A stretch of DNA of 6,595 nucleotides, taken from positions 196,651 to 203,245 of the forward strand of contig NVXO02000004.1 in assembly GCA_002733945.2 (NCBI GenBank). The letters are read 5' to 3'. This DNA comes from Sulfurimonas sp. (GTDB lineage Bacteria; Campylobacterota; Campylobacteria; Campylobacterales; Sulfurimonadaceae). Made by a program: the position numbers and the translations under genes. Positions 1-5,498 of this stretch are shown here, in pieces. The notes under the pieces were generated by a model, which was not told where the DNA came from, ran no database searches, and was given only the letters and a program-made list of their open reading frames with translations. The first letter of the stretch is position 1. Each line of letters opens with the position of its first letter.

Positions 1-242
1 CTAGCAGTAGAGTTTTGCGTATTTTGTATGGCAATATCTATTACACTAAGTTTTGTTTTGAAGAAGAGTAAGCCTAGTGTAGTAGCTACAAGTATATAAG
101 TAATCATTGCTGGAGAAAAAACTATTTGTGTCATTTCATCAAAAGTAAATACTTTGGCATAATAAACCATCAGTATCCAAGCAATTGGAGGAATCAAAAA
201 ACCAGCAAACACAAGTAAGAGTAATTTATTATTTGTTTTCAT
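1..242 (-). CDS. N-terminal fragment of a two-helix membrane protein, possibly a sensor (cut by the window edge)
   Basis: The minus strand is open from an ATG at 242-240 to the left edge, giving 80 codons without a stop. An AAGGAA ribosome binding site lies on the minus strand at 253-248, about six bases upstream, which supports this start. The protein begins MKTNNKLLLLVFAGF and has two clear hydrophobic stretches, about residues 7-28 and 45-61. Between them is a short segment with acidic residues (about 29-44), and after the second helix comes a helical, polar stretch. A short N-terminal hairpin of two helices followed by a soluble part is typical of membrane-anchored sensors such as chemoreceptors, cyclases or histidine kinases, but the deciding domain is outside the window, so no function is assigned. 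It lies 53 bases downstream of the methyltransferase on the same strand and could be co-transcribed with it. A TAAAAT at 275-270 (minus) could equally be its own -10 box. Confidence 0.75.
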   Translation of the reverse strand, partial: MKTNNKLLLLVFAGFLIPPIAWILMVYYAKVFTFDEMTQIVFSPAMITYILVATTLGLLFFKTKLSVIDIAIQNTQNSTA

Positions 243-295
243 TATGTTTCCTTTAAAGCGTATAACACTATTTTAGGATAATAAATCTTAATATA

Positions 296-1207
296 TTATT
301 TACGAATAGAAGTAGCTGTTAAAAATATGTAGTCTTTTCCCGTGATAGTCACACGGTACTTCTTCTGTTGTAGGTATTTCTTAGAAAAGACAACATCCTT
401 ATATAATAATCCCATCTCAGAAAATGCGTAGTTTTTTACTCGTGCACCATAGACCATCTCACCATCAATCCACCTACAGTTAGGAAAACCAAGTATCATA
501 GCTCCATCCTGTTTGAGTTGCTTTTGTACTATAGACATAAGTAGAGCGTTAAACTCTAGGTTTGAGCTTTGTAACGTTCCTATACTTATGATGAGGTCAA
601 ACTCACCTATGTTTAAAGAGTCTAAATGATTTATATCATGTGTATAAAAAGTGATGTTAGGATACTCTTTAAACTGTTTTTGAGCTGCTTTTATAGCTGA
701 AGGACAGTAGTCAATACCCACAAGCTCTAAGTTAGAGATATTTTGAGCGAGAGAAATTATGGCTTCAAACTCATCACCACTATTGACACCAAGATTGAGA
801 ATTCTAACTCTAGTATCTAGTTTAACATTCTTGAGTGCTTGTAGGTAATAATAGATAAAAGCACTCTCTTCATTTTTATGAATTTCATTAAATATAGAGT
901 TTTGTCCATACTTCTCTTCTTTGTCTGTAATTGATTTATGAAAACTAGAATCATGATTGAGCTTTTTATAGCTTATGCAAATAGTATGTTCTGTAAGTTT
1001 TGTTGGTGTGAGCATCTTGCACCCAAGGAGTTGTGCAAGATCTACCCATGACTTAAACCCTCTATAAACATACTCTTTTCCTCTTATAGCAAAAATATTA
1101 CCATTGTAAGAGGAATGCAAATCAGGATTTAGCACTTCAAATTCTATAATCTCTTGAGCTTGAATTTTCTCAAGTGAGGCAGTAATCTGTGAAATTATAT
1201 GTGTCAT
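296..1207 (-). CDS. Class I SAM-dependent methyltransferase with an extra N-terminal domain
   Basis: This is a probable cytoplasmic methyltransferase of about 303 residues with unknown substrate. The C-terminal two thirds has a Rossmann methyltransferase pattern. Motif I is ILNLGVNSGDEFE (about residues 136-147), a variant of the usual LDxGxGxG. The acidic residue after strand 2 is in LVGIDYCPSAIKAA (Asp at about 166). The strand-4 motif is FDLIISIGTLQ (about 203-213), and a strand-5-like segment follows in QDGAMILGFPNCRW (about 234-246). The first 115 or so residues form a separate region, including YRGFKSWVDLAQLLGCKML, that I do not recognise as a named domain. The frame stays open upstream to a TTG at 1249, with ATG codons at 1231 and 1207. 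None has a good Shine-Dalgarno sequence. I prefer 1207 because a candidate -10 box at 1243-1238 would place transcription start near 1231. It is divergent from the GGDEF-EAL gene, and no neighbour suggests a substrate. Confidence 0.8.
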   Translation of the reverse strand: MTHIISQITASLEKIQAQEIIEFEVLNPDLHSSYNGNIFAIRGKEYVYRGFKSWVDLAQLLGCKMLTPTKLTEHTICISYKKLNHDSSFHKSITDKEEKYGQNSIFNEIHKNEESAFIYYYLQALKNVKLDTRVRILNLGVNSGDEFEAIISLAQNISNLELVGIDYCPSAIKAAQKQFKEYPNITFYTHDINHLDSLNIGEFDLIISIGTLQSSNLEFNALLMSIVQKQLKQDGAMILGFPNCRWIDGEMVYGARVKNYAFSEMGLLYKDVVFSKKYLQQKKYRVTITGKDYIFLTATSIRK

Positions 1208-1237
1208 TGTTTGTGTGGTGAAAGTATACATAAATGA

Positions 1238-1243
1238 ATTATA
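1238..1243 (-). promoter_or_regulatory. Candidate -10 box for the methyltransferase gene
   Basis: The minus strand reads TATAAT, a perfect -10 hexamer, preceded by TTGTTG. No TTGACA-like -35 is visible at the usual distance; weak or missing -35 elements are known for Campylobacterota promoters. Transcription would begin near 1231, leaving a leader of about 24 bases to the ATG at 1207. AT-rich DNA produces such hexamers by chance, so the call is tentative. Confidence 0.35.
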
Positions 1244-1250
1244 CAACAAT

Positions 1251-1269
1251 CAGATGTGTAATTCATCTG
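1251..1269. promoter_or_regulatory. Inverted repeat between divergent genes, possible operator
   Basis: The sequence CAGATG-N7-CATCTG is a perfect 6-base inverted repeat with a 7-base spacer. It lies exactly 7 bases from the candidate -10 box on each side (1243-1238 on the minus strand, 1277-1282 on the plus strand). It would therefore overlap the spacer or -35 region of both promoters, where a dimeric regulator could control both genes. No regulator is encoded nearby, and a 6-base repeat can arise by chance. Confidence 0.3.
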
Positions 1270-1276
1270 GATTTTT

Positions 1277-1282
1277 GATAAT
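1277..1282 (+). promoter_or_regulatory. Candidate -10 box for the GGDEF-EAL gene
   Basis: GATAAT, preceded by a T-run (TTTTT at 1272-1276), matches the -10 consensus TATAAT at five of six positions. A T-rich stretch just upstream of the -10 is a known trait of Campylobacterota promoters. Transcription would start near 1289, leaving about 25 bases before the ATG at 1314. That leader carries a GAGG ribosome binding site at 1300-1303, ten bases before the start. No -35 box is seen. Confidence 0.3.
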
Positions 1283-1313
1283 CTTAGTTAGGATAGGTTG
1301 AGGTATAAAAAAC

Positions 1314-2582
1314 ATGAATGAAAATATAAGTTTTTATCGCTTTATGCATAAACAAATTCTTGTAGTTATAGCTCTCTTTATGACAATAGAACAAAAAGAC
1401 TTTTGGCTTGACCGTGTTCGGTTTTTTATGTTCGCTTATTTCTCTCTGTGGAGCATTATATTTTTAGTGTATGTTTTAAAAGATAATCATAATCTTCACT
1501 ATATTGCTATCGCAACACAACTAGGAAGTGCAGTAGTCGCTTCAACTATTCTAGCTTCTCAAAAAAACCTTGTTATAGTTACCTTCATCACTTTAATGTT
1601 ACCAATTACAATATATCTTTTAGCAGTAGGGGAAGTTTATAGTTACTTGATTGCTTTTTTTACAGTTGTTCTGAGTGGAGTACTTTTATATGCTGCAAAA
1701 AATATACATGATTATCTTATCAAAAGTAGATACCAATCCTATCATGATCATTTAACAGGTTTAGGAAATCGTCGTTATTTTTTAGAGATACTAGAGAGTT
1801 CTGTTAAGCAAAATTGTAATAAATACAGCTATTTACTTCTTATTAATCTTGATTATTTTAAAACTATTAATGATACATTAGGACATGATATTGGAGATGA
1901 GTTACTTATAGAGGTTTCTAAGAGAATGACAAAACTAGCACATGAAAACAACAATATAGTAGCACGCTTAGGAGGGAATGAATTTTGTATCTTAAGTACT
2001 TCTTTTGAGACTAAAGATGAGTGTTTAAAGGCAGCAGATAGTTTTTCAAAAGAACTACTCCGTAGAATCAAAACTAACTATATCATTGATGATCATCACC
2101 TCTACATTAGTGCAAGTATTGGAATAAGTATTATGAACAAGCCTGGCCTTCAAGCAGGTACATTTTTAAAAGAAGCAGATATGTCTATGTATGAAGTAAA
2201 ACATAGTGGTAGAGATGGAGTTATCCTTTTTAGTGAAGAACTTTGTGAGATTGTTGAAAAGAAGTTAGATATTGAAAGAATGCTTCACTTCGCAATTGAG
2301 AGAGATGAAATCACACTTAAGTATCAACCACAGGTAGATAAAAATAAAAAAGTTCTAGGATGTGAGATTTTAGTAAGATGGAATAATAAAGAATTGGGAA
2401 ATATAGGTCCAGCTACTTTTATTCCAATCGCTGAAAATACTGGTTATATAATAGAGCTTGGAGCATATATTTTAGAAGAGTCATTAAAAACTATACAAGA
2501 GTGGTCAAAAAAATCTATGAGTCTGAAACAAGTATCTATAAACATTAGCATGCGACAGTTACTGCACCAGAATTTTATTTAA
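1314..2582 (+). CDS. Membrane-bound GGDEF protein with the first part of an EAL domain (upstream half of a split gene)
   Basis: This 422-residue half of a cyclic-di-GMP signalling protein starts at an ATG ten bases after GAGG. The N-terminus is a membrane module with about five hydrophobic segments (roughly 13-25, 36-55, 61-81, 84-104, 109-128), then a short linker. A GGDEF domain follows at about 141-305, recognised from DHLTGLGNRR, FKTINDTLGHDIGDELL and ADMSMYEVKHSGRDG. Two family metal ligands are changed: the first Asp of the usual DxD is Asn178 (LINLDYFK), and the signature is GGNEF (220-224, Asn222). The inhibitory RxxD site is also absent, with ENNN at 211-214. Cyclase activity is therefore unlikely. 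The EAL domain begins near 321 and keeps the catalytic Glu351 (CEILVRW, an EIL variant) and Asn410 (VSINIS). The frame then ends at TAA 2580-2582, so this product alone lacks most of the phosphodiesterase fold. The inactive GGDEF could still bind GTP and regulate the EAL half, as reported for Caulobacter PdeA (CC3396). Confidence 0.85.
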   Translation: MNENISFYRFMHKQILVVIALFMTIEQKDFWLDRVRFFMFAYFSLWSIIFLVYVLKDNHNLHYIAIATQLGSAVVASTILASQKNLVIVTFITLMLPITIYLLAVGEVYSYLIAFFTVVLSGVLLYAAKNIHDYLIKSRYQSYHDHLTGLGNRRYFLEILESSVKQNCNKYSYLLLINLDYFKTINDTLGHDIGDELLIEVSKRMTKLAHENNNIVARLGGNEFCILSTSFETKDECLKAADSFSKELLRRIKTNYIIDDHHLYISASIGISIMNKPGLQAGTFLKEADMSMYEVKHSGRDGVILFSEELCEIVEKKLDIERMLHFAIERDEITLKYQPQVDKNKKVLGCEILVRWNNKELGNIGPATFIPIAENTGYIIELGAYILEESLKTIQEWSKKSMSLKQVSINISMRQLLHQNFI

Positions 2583-3098
2583 ATGGTTACTAAATTATTA
2601 GAGAAATATATTGATGATGAGTGTAAAATTGGTATTGTTTTTGAGATAACAGAAACAAGTACTACTGATAATTTAACTAGTCTTATTGATGTCATAAATA
2701 CTTTAAGCAAGTATAACATTACATTCTCTATGGATGATTTTGGTACTGGCTATTCATCTCTTAGTTATCTTAGAGAAATTCCTATTCGTGAGCTAAAAGT
2801 TGACCAGTCTTTTGTAGCTAAACTCTCAGGTGCTAAAGAAGCCTCATTAGTTAAAACTATCGTAGATATATCTAAAAACTTTAGTCTTATTACTGTTGCT
2901 GAAGGTGTTGAAGAAGAGTATCAAAGAGAATATTTAATGGAACTTGGTTGTGACTTGTATCAAGGTTATCTTTTTTCTAAACCTTTAAGAAAAGAAGATT
3001 TTGAAGAATTTTATAACCTTAAATATGCAATAATTGTTCCAACTTTTATATTTTTACTATTTTCTTACATTACTTTCAGTTTAATCACACTACAATAA
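2583..3098 (+). CDS. C-terminal part of an EAL cyclic-di-GMP phosphodiesterase domain with a hydrophobic tail (downstream half of a split gene)
   Basis: These 171 codons continue the EAL domain from the preceding half. EAL enzymes hydrolyse cyclic-di-GMP to pGpG using two metals. The residues expected in this part are all present: Glu21 (FEITET), Asp51-Asp52 (MDDFGTGYSSL), Lys72 (LKVDQSFV), Glu107 and Glu110 (AEGVE) and Gln127 (YQGYLFSKP). Together with Glu351 and Asn410 in the upstream half, the full catalytic set is conserved, so a joined protein should be an active phosphodiesterase. The ATG at 2583 directly follows the upstream TAA and has no Shine-Dalgarno sequence, so separate expression would need reinitiation. 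After the normal domain end (KEDFEEFY, about 137-144) there is an unusual hydrophobic tail of about 23 residues (YAIIVPTFIFLLF onward) that resembles a membrane segment. Alone, this fragment lacks the first EAL strands and is unlikely to be active. Confidence 0.7.
   Translation: MVTKLLEKYIDDECKIGIVFEITETSTTDNLTSLIDVINTLSKYNITFSMDDFGTGYSSLSYLREIPIRELKVDQSFVAKLSGAKEASLVKTIVDISKNFSLITVAEGVEEEYQREYLMELGCDLYQGYLFSKPLRKEDFEEFYNLKYAIIVPTFIFLLFSYITFSLITLQ
3091..3096 (+). promoter_or_regulatory. Weak candidate -10 box for the S4-trpD-tsaE-lptB-rpoN operon
   Basis: TACAAT sits at the very end of the EAL reading frame in an AT-rich stretch and matches five of six -10 positions. It would start transcription near 3103, just ahead of the S4 gene at 3126. 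No good -35 is seen. The operon could instead be read through from the GGDEF-EAL gene, as only 27 bases separate them and no terminator is visible. Confidence 0.2.
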
Positions 3099-3125
3099 AT
3101 AAAAATTAATTTGAAAAGTCAAACA

Positions 3126-3371
3126 ATGAGAATAGATAAGTTTTTAAATTCAGTCAATATTACAAAGCGTCGTTCCGTAGCACAAGATATGCTTGCGAAC
3201 AAAGTTGTAGAGATCAATGGTGTGCTTGTAAAACCAAGTAAAAATGTTGAGATAGGTAATATCATCACGATTAATTACCTAGAGAGTTCTAAAAAGTATG
3301 AAGTACTAGCACTTCCCACAACAAAATCAACACCAAAATCACTACAGCATGAATATATAAAGGAGTTATGA
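3126..3371 (+). CDS. Small S4-domain RNA-binding protein, RqcP/Hsp15-like
   Basis: The 81-residue product is essentially a single S4 fold, which binds structured RNA, usually rRNA. It begins MRIDKFLNSVNITKRR, close to the start of Bacillus RqcP (YabO) as I remember it, including Arg2, Lys14, Arg15 and Arg16. The S4 core continues through AQDMLANKVVEINGVLVKPS and NVEIGNIITINYL, and a short lysine-containing tail ends at IKEL. RqcP acts with RqcH on stalled large ribosomal subunits, whereas Hsp15 binds free 50S subunits carrying nascent chains; the sequence alone does not choose between them. The frame opens at a TTG at 3111, but the family start at ATG 3126 is far better supported. The ribosome binding site is weak. 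It overlaps trpD by one base and, from memory, an S4 gene occupies the same position ahead of tsaE-lptB-rpoN in Campylobacter jejuni. Confidence 0.85.
   Translation: MRIDKFLNSVNITKRRSVAQDMLANKVVEINGVLVKPSKNVEIGNIITINYLESSKKYEVLALPTTKSTPKSLQHEYIKEL
3361..3365 (+). promoter_or_regulatory. Ribosome binding site that selects the trpD start
   Basis: AGGAG lies inside the last codons of the S4 gene. Two adjacent ATG codons follow at 3368 and 3371. The spacer is only two bases to the first but five to the second, so 3371 is the better start. The stop of the S4 gene and this start then share one base (TGATG), a layout typical of translational coupling. Confidence 0.7.
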
Positions 3372-4357
3372 TGACTTATGAGAGAGCAAAGATAGAATTT
3401 ACCTCACTTTTTAACCATGAAATGGATGATACACAGATGCGAGAGTTTCTTGTTGGACTAACTCTTGATAAAAACACCTCAGTAAACACCATTGCAGCTG
3501 CAGCAGAAGTGATGAGAAATTTTTCTATCCCTTTACCTATAAAAGAAGAAACAAGAGCACAAGCAATAGATATAGTAGGTACTGGAGGAGATAAGATAGG
3601 CTCGTTTAACATCTCTTCAACAGTAGCACTTTTAGTAGCTGCATGTGGAGGAATAGTCGCTAAACATGGAAGTCGTTCTGTCACTTCAAAGAGTGGTAGT
3701 GCAGATATGTTTGAAGCACTTGGTGTGAGACTTGATCTAAGTTTAAACAATAGTGCTAAACTTCTTGAAGAGACAGGTTTTACTTTTATGTTTGCACAAA
3801 ACCATCATCCTACAATGTCATTTATAATGCCTGTACGTAAAAGTATTCCTGATAAGACAATTTTTAATATCTTAGGACCACTTACAAATCCTGCGGGAGT
3901 TCAAAAGTCAATGTTAGGTGTATTTGATAAGGCTTTTGTACCAAAGATGCTAGAAGCACTTAAAATTAATGGTGCAACATCGGCGATGGTTGTGAGCTCT
4001 CATGAAGGAATGGATGAGATTAGTATCAGTGATATTACCTATGCATCGCGTTTACATAATGGTGTAGTACATGAGTTTGAGATAGATCCAGAATCCTGTA
4101 TGATAAGAAAAATGCCTTTAAAAGCCATTATGGGTGGTGAGGCTAAAGAAAATGCAAATATACTTCGTCATATATTTGATGGTACTTCTACTGATGCACA
4201 GAGAGATATAGTACTTATAAACACAGCAGCTTCACTTATGGTGGATGGTCTTGCTCGTGATATGCAAGATGGTATGGAAATGGGGCGAGAAGCTCTTAAG
4301 AACCATAGAGGTAAAAAGAAATTAAAACAAATTATAGAAGTGAGTAATAAATTATAA
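3371..4357 (+). CDS. trpD: Anthranilate phosphoribosyltransferase
   Basis: TrpD transfers phosphoribose from PRPP to anthranilate, the second committed step of tryptophan synthesis, in the cytoplasm. The 328-residue product is close to the usual family length and appears complete. Counting from the chosen start, it has the PRPP-binding loop DIVGTGGDKIGSFNISST (about 67-84), the KHGSRSVTSKSGSADMFEALG block (about 98-118), the HHPTM motif (about 145-149), the anthranilate-side arginine in VRKSIPDKTIFNILGPLTNP (Arg about 157), and the metal-binding Asp-Glu in GMDEIS (about 213-218). The usual GxRT before IFN is PDKT here, a modest variation. It is a stand-alone trpD with no trpG fusion and no other trp gene in the window. 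It is embedded between the S4 gene and tsaE with one-base overlaps on both sides (TGATG and TAATG), so it must be co-translated with housekeeping genes. No leader peptide or attenuator is visible. Confidence 0.95.
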   Translation: MTYERAKIEFTSLFNHEMDDTQMREFLVGLTLDKNTSVNTIAAAAEVMRNFSIPLPIKEETRAQAIDIVGTGGDKIGSFNISSTVALLVAACGGIVAKHGSRSVTSKSGSADMFEALGVRLDLSLNNSAKLLEETGFTFMFAQNHHPTMSFIMPVRKSIPDKTIFNILGPLTNPAGVQKSMLGVFDKAFVPKMLEALKINGATSAMVVSSHEGMDEISISDITYASRLHNGVVHEFEIDPESCMIRKMPLKAIMGGEAKENANILRHIFDGTSTDAQRDIVLINTAASLMVDGLARDMQDGMEMGREALKNHRGKKKLKQIIEVSNKL

Positions 4358-4773
4358 TGACACATATACTTAATGAAGATAGACTTTTTGTTCTGACAAG
4401 AGAACTCCTTAGAAATGTGAAAAATGGTGTAGTGATTCTACAAGGTGATTTAGCTGCTGGAAAGACTACACTAGTGCGATCTGTTGTAAAAGCTATGGGT
4501 TTAGCAGACATAGTAACCTCACCAACATTTTCACTACAGCAGTGTTATGGCGCAAGTGTTTTTCACTATGATTTATATAACCATGGACTTGATCATTTTC
4601 TCTCTCTTGGTATGCTTGAAGAGTTAGACAAAGTTGGTCTGCATTTTGTGGAGTGGGGTGATGACTCACTTATTGAATTGTTAAATAGTATAGGAATTGC
4701 AACAACAGTTATCAAGATAACTAAAGTCTCTGACGATGAAAGAGAGTATGAGGTTACGTATGCACACACTTAA
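4357..4773 (+). CDS. tsaE: tRNA threonylcarbamoyladenosine biosynthesis ATPase TsaE
   Basis: TsaE is the small P-loop ATPase that works with TsaB and TsaD to make t6A at position 37 of ANN-decoding tRNAs. The 138-residue product has the expected length and signatures: Walker A GDLAAGKTT (residues 30-38; the family usually has GDLGAGKTT, so one glycine is Ala33, though the essential Gly30, Gly35, Lys36 and Thr37 remain), the TSPTFSLQQCY switch motif (55-64 region), FHYDLYNHG (69-77), and the FVEWGD motif (97-102). The start ATG shares one base with the trpD stop (TAATG), and no separate strong ribosome binding site is seen, which suggests coupling to trpD translation. The 3' end overlaps lptB by 14 bases. 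The tsaE-lptB-rpoN order supports the call independently. Confidence 0.93.
   Translation: MTHILNEDRLFVLTRELLRNVKNGVVILQGDLAAGKTTLVRSVVKAMGLADIVTSPTFSLQQCYGASVFHYDLYNHGLDHFLSLGMLEELDKVGLHFVEWGDDSLIELLNSIGIATTVIKITKVSDDEREYEVTYAHT
4750..4753 (+). promoter_or_regulatory. Ribosome binding site that selects the lptB start
   Basis: GAGG, within TGAGGTT, is six bases upstream of the ATG at 4760. Upstream in-frame ATG codons at 4736 and 4748 lack comparable sites and would add a basic extension not expected in LptB. The site lies inside the tsaE coding sequence. Confidence 0.65.
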
Positions 4774-5482
4774 AGCTGTAAACCTTAAGAAAAAGATAAA
4801 AAGCCTTGAGATAGTAAAGGGGATGAGTCTTGAGGTTTCTAGTGGTGAAGTTGTGGGACTACTAGGGCCCAATGGAGCTGGAAAAACAACTACTTTTTAT
4901 ATGATATGTGGACTTGTAGAAGCAAGTGGGGGTGAGGTTTTTTTTGATGGGGAAAACTTATCAGATATGCCTCTACACCAAAGAGCAATTAAGGGCATAG
5001 GTTACTTACCACAAGAGGCATCTATCTTTAAAGACTTAAGTGTAGAAGATAACTTAATGATAGCGGCGCAAGTTGGTATAAAAGGTAAAGAAGCACAGGA
5101 AAAACGCATCTTAGAACTCCTAGATATGTTTAACATTGAGCCTATTCGTTACCGTAAGGGTATCTCACTCTCTGGTGGAGAGCGTCGTCGTGTTGAGATA
5201 GCAAGAGCACTTGTAAATGAGCCAAAGTTTCTTTTACTGGATGAACCCTTTGCTGGAGTTGATCCTATCGCCGTTATGGATATTCAAAAGGTTATAAAGC
5301 AGTTAGTGTCTTATGATATTGGTGTTCTTATAACAGACCATAATGTTCGTGAAACTCTTGATGTTTGCGACAGAGCGTATGTTATTAAAGCGGGTGAACT
5401 TTTAGCGAGTGGTACGAGTGATGAGATAGGGAAGAACGAAGATGTTCGTAAGCACTATCTTGGTGAAAACTTTAAATTGTAA
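4760..5482 (+). CDS. lptB: Lipopolysaccharide export ABC transporter ATP-binding protein LptB
   Basis: LptB is the cytoplasmic ATPase that, as a dimer under LptF and LptG, powers extraction of LPS from the inner membrane towards the LptC-A-D bridge. The 240-residue product matches the family length (about 241). Motifs in order are Walker A GPNGAGKTT (36-44), the Q-loop in GYLPQEASIF (Gln85), ABC signature LSGGERRR (137-144), Walker B FLLLDEPFAGVDP (157-169) and the H-loop in ITDHNVRETL (His194). The ITDHNVRETL block and the C-terminal YLGENFKL are strongly characteristic of LptB rather than of other ABC ATPases such as amino acid transporters. It overlaps tsaE by 14 bases and is followed after 16 bases by rpoN. 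The lptB-rpoN pairing occurs widely in proteobacteria. No other lpt gene is present in the window. Confidence 0.95.
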   Translation: MHTLKAVNLKKKIKSLEIVKGMSLEVSSGEVVGLLGPNGAGKTTTFYMICGLVEASGGEVFFDGENLSDMPLHQRAIKGIGYLPQEASIFKDLSVEDNLMIAAQVGIKGKEAQEKRILELLDMFNIEPIRYRKGISLSGGERRRVEIARALVNEPKFLLLDEPFAGVDPIAVMDIQKVIKQLVSYDIGVLITDHNVRETLDVCDRAYVIKAGELLASGTSDEIGKNEDVRKHYLGENFKL

Positions 5483-5498
5483 GGGATAGTGTAAAAGA

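Larger units (their letters stand above)
1314..3098 (+). pseudogene. GGDEF-EAL gene interrupted by one in-frame stop codon
   Basis: Read as one unit, this is about 594 codons: membrane module, GGDEF, EAL, hydrophobic tail. The only lesion is TAA at 2580-2582. The frame does not shift: the codon after the stop is ATG at 2583 in the same phase, and the EAL alignment continues without loss (NFI, stop, MVTKLLEKY). Family members normally have a charged residue at this position, so a change from AAA or GAA to TAA would explain it. Everything downstream is well conserved, so the stop is recent, is a sequencing error, or is tolerated because the two halves are translated separately. I cannot tell these apart from the sequence. 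Confidence 0.6.

Noticed and set aside
1251..1269. The inverted repeat as an intrinsic terminator
   Set aside because: It lies between two divergent gene starts, has a stem of only six pairs, and the short T-run after it (1272-1276) is upstream of a start, not at a gene end.
1853..2071. Minus-strand open frame of 72 codons inside the GGDEF domain
   Set aside because: It lies antisense to a clearly conserved domain, has no ribosome binding site and no recognisable protein features.
2583..3098. The downstream EAL frame as an independent complete gene
   Set aside because: It lacks the first EAL strands with the catalytic Glu and Asn, has no ribosome binding site, and continues the preceding frame without interruption other than the stop codon.
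3099..3125. Terminator between the EAL gene and the S4 gene
   Set aside because: The 27 bases are A/T-rich but contain no inverted repeat able to form a stem.
3376..3750. Minus-strand open frame of 124 codons inside trpD
   Set aside because: Antisense to the conserved PRPP-binding region of trpD; its composition is that of a reverse-strand shadow and no family is recognisable.
4168..4365. Minus-strand open frame across the trpD end
   Set aside because: Antisense shadow of trpD and of the trpD-tsaE junction, without its own start signals.
4681..4872. Minus-strand open frame across the tsaE-lptB junction
   Set aside because: Antisense to two recognised genes, including the LptB Walker A region.
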